Positions 61,241-64,000 of a stretch of DNA of 64,000 nucleotides are shown in pieces. The position numbers and the translations under genes were made by a program. Location of the stretch: assembly GCA_949825025.1 (NCBI GenBank), contig OX463780.1:37366979-37430978 (forward strand), read 5' to 3'. This DNA comes from Siphlonurus alternatus (Eukaryota; Arthropoda; Insecta; Ephemeroptera; Siphlonuridae). Positions within the stretch are counted from its first letter, which is position 1, and the number at the start of each line of letters is the position of its first letter. The notes below the pieces were generated by a model, which searched no databases, had not been told where the DNA came from, and was given only the letters and a program-made list of their open reading frames with translations.

Positions 61241-62597
61241 ACACCTTGATTAACTTAACTTAATAAGAAATGTTATTTTTAAGTATTATATTAAAATTTA
61301 ATGTGAATTTAATAAAATTTTATTCATGTTTTTTATAAAGATCATTTAAATGTTCACTCATTTTTGTGTTATTTATTTAGTAATTTTATTTTGAAGTAAT
61401 TAAGATAAAAAAGGTTTATTTTTTTTTAATTCCATTGTTTAAAAATTTTGCAAGCAATTGACTATTGTTGTTACATTTATATATATAACAATTGAATTAT
61501 TTAAAGACAGTTTATATTGTTACTGACATTTCCTACACATTGAAAATCGAACATCATATTTCTCGAATGCTTCAGTAATTTTTTATTGGTACATTGATTT
61601 AGAACTTCAAATGATTGATTAGTATATTGACAGCTTTCTCTAAATTTTATGAAGCAATATTTTGTTATTTAAACATATTTTAAAAATAAAATAAATAAAA
61701 TTATATGCAAAATTAAATGCCACATTTAAATATATCACAAAATAAAAGTAAATAACAGGGTTAGGTTGTATAGTAAAACAAAAATGAAGAAAAAAGAAGT
61801 GTTACGACCTTTCATAATATATCTCCCATTTATTTTACTTTAACAATATAATTATAATACTTTTGCGCGTTTAGCTGTAAAAACCTGAAATGGAGATAAT
61901 ATTTTATGATGCTGGATGTTGCTATTTTATAATTTACAACGTTACCAATGTATGTATAAAAAAAATGCTCATAAATTAAACAAATGCTATTATGCTACAA
62001 ACACAACATATAAACACTACCATAAAATCAAATAAATAAAATTAAATTTATATTCAACATATTGATGTTTACTCAAATAATATGATCAATAATATTGATG
62101 CAAACAAACATTTATTTAGAAAACCTTAGTTTACATGTAAACACTGTGCAATATTTGTAAGCATTAAAATATTATGAAATGAAATAAACAAAAATGTAGA
62201 TGGAACAGTTTCCTTCTCAAATAACACATTCGTGTAAATTTATAAATAAAGTAAATATTAAAAAAATGCAATTCATTGTATAGATGGTTTATTTTCTTTT
62301 TTTATTATTTATGAAAAATATTTAATATTATAATGGTCTGCACTTAAATATTGCAAATATAAAATATACTGATATATTATTATTTTACTTATAATATTAA
62401 ATGCAACGAATTACACCGATCACTATCAAAACATAAAAGAAAAAAAAATGAATCAGTACATAAATCATTTATGCAAAAAATCATTATCGACTCGTGTATA
62501 ATAATAATGGCAAAAAACTTGACAATTGATAACATATATATTTGAATAGAAAAGGTTAGAAAAGTTTACAAAACTCACACACATGATGATGTGAGGG
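61241..62597. other. AT-rich stretch, no gene seen
   Basis: Very AT-rich, no exon, RNA gene or repeat family recognised. Confidence 0.45.
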
Positions 62598-62825
62598 TAC
62601 TATTATGATGCTGTCACCCGCACACTATAATACTCATCGTTTGTGGAATACGTCGCTCCCTTCTTTGAGTTTGTCTGGTTACACGGTGGCGGCAAGTTGC
62701 GTGCGTGCACGAGTGTGTGTGTGTGCAAGGTATCAAATGCATCCTCACGAACACACAATGATACTGAAGGGAGTCGAGGAGCGGGGCTCCCCCACACTCA
62801 ATGCTCTCCAAGAGAACTAACGTGC
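62598..62825. other. GC-rich island
   Basis: GC-richer patch with a short GTGT run near 62714. Four overlapping frames on both strands are all open for 60-80 codons, which argues for composition rather than coding. Candidate regulatory element. Confidence 0.3.
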
Positions 62826-63344
62826 AGGTTACCCAATTATAAAAGAAGGGGGGAAAAAAAAGTCAGGAAATGTAAGTGTTAATGGTATGTTTACATGAAA
62901 AAAAAAATTAAATTAAAAAAAAAAGAGGATTATTAATTTTATAAAGGTATATACAATGTGGTGAGATTCTTTTTGTAGATAAACTTTAAGTATTTTTTTT
63001 TGTTAACATTATTTCCCACTGGAATCATTGATGTTATCTAACAAAGGAAAAACCACAACAAACGAAACCAGAATCTCAACTAATTCTACACACATACAAA
63101 TGGTTTTGGTAACATATTATTGTGTACAGTCATTTTTAGTGGTTTATTAATTAAAAAAAAAATGAAATAAAAAAGGGTTGTATTGGAATTTTGTACGTAT
63201 TATTTATGTTATTATTGCATATATTTTTGTTATCAGTAAACTCTTAACTCAAAAAGTGGTGATTATTTAATATTTAATAAATACGAATATCCTATGTATT
63301 TTCTATTTTAACCAACTATTTTCTCTACTCAAAATTTGCCCTTT
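62826..63344. other. AT-rich stretch, no gene seen
   Basis: Poly-A-rich and AT-rich; nothing recognised. Confidence 0.45.
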
Positions 63345-63530
63345 GACATTCAATTTGACAGTTCTGCGCAGGTGTGGATCCAGGGGGAGGCTAGGGGGCT
63401 GCAGTCCTCCCCCCTTTCCCCGAAATTTTGGATTTAACATGCGCAATAGAGGCATTTTTCCAACTTCATTTTTTTTTAACATTGTCCTTATGGAGATAGC
63501 CCCTTCCGAAATTTGGTTTTGAATGATGCA
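63345..63530. repeat. Probable dispersed-repeat fragment
   Basis: Contains GTGTGGATCCAGGGGGAGGC, then CTAGGGGGCTGCAGTCCTCC, CCCC and TTTCCCCGAAATTTTGGATTT. G/C-run-rich sequence around a TGGATCCAGGGGG core is of a type common in repetitive DNA of invertebrate genomes, but I cannot name the family and no second copy is in this window. Confidence 0.35.
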
Positions 63531-64000
63531 TGTGCTACATACGTAACCATAAATGGAGAAGGCATTAAAAATAATATCGTGCTTTGCTTTGCTGTTATAC
63601 GACAATTTTATTACTTTTTGCACGTAAGTAATTTGTAAGAACGTTATAATTGTCATAACTTCTATTTACAAAGATCTAAAACCTCGGTTATTTTAACAAC
63701 CTCAAATTATAGTTATTGCAACATTTAAAATGTTAAACGAAAGAACATTTTTCAGTACAAAGAATTAAATAATATCATTACTTCAAATTACTGAAAATAT
63801 TTTTATTTGTTTTAAGCGTTTAGAATTTACATAATATTTCTTTGAAAATCTTTTATATAATTAACTTGAACGTTTTTTTTTTTTTAAAAAAATAAAGATC
63901 TTATCGTTAGTTTTCTTCATTATTTTCTCAATCTGCCAACTCAATCAACGACATACATAATGTGATGAAAATGAATAAAATAATGCACAAATGCAGACTC
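63531..64000. other. AT-rich stretch to the window end
   Basis: No exon, RNA gene or repeat family recognised. Confidence 0.45.

Overview
The window looks like non-coding DNA from an animal nuclear genome, most likely an arthropod and probably an insect. It is very AT-rich, with no bacterial-type gene packing, long perfect (TC)n tracts, many small inverted-repeat transposons, 5S rRNA-derived repeat heads and an IS630-Tc1-mariner type DNA transposon. The species cannot be fixed from sequence alone; an aphid-like hemipteran is only a guess.

Layout. 1-2590 is AT-rich DNA with a 5S rRNA-derived segment and a foldback MITE. 2590-3415 looks like the 5' end of one host gene on the + strand: a GC-rich promoter-like block, an AT-rich leader, and a first coding exon for a signal peptide that ends at a consensus splice donor in phase 1. 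I see no convincing second exon, so most of the following 60 kb may be a very large first intron. It holds MITEs of several superfamilies (TTA, TTAA, CACTA-type and TA targets), seven long TC/GA microsatellites and about a dozen isolated GC-rich islands that could be enhancers or unrecognised exons.

Three structures stand out. (1) 19179-22471 is a complete transposon with 602-bp terminal inverted repeats, a TA target duplication and an intact 507-aa transposase. Its catalytic spacing is DD95E, far longer than the usual DD34-41. (2) 35635-42337 is a GC- and CpG-rich array of five tandem units of about 1.34 kb, followed by a single-copy GC-rich segment to about 42970. The organisation resembles a ribosomal intergenic spacer running into a promoter/5' ETS, but no rRNA gene is present. 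Each unit has two CTCF-like sequences at fixed positions. (3) 43525-44724 is a compact cluster of two tandem duplications, a second 5S-derived segment and a truncated copy of the first MITE family.

The only intact protein-coding gene is the transposase. The host gene is represented by one probable exon. Nearly all other open reading frames are microsatellite translations, chance frames in the GC-rich array or short frames in AT-rich DNA.
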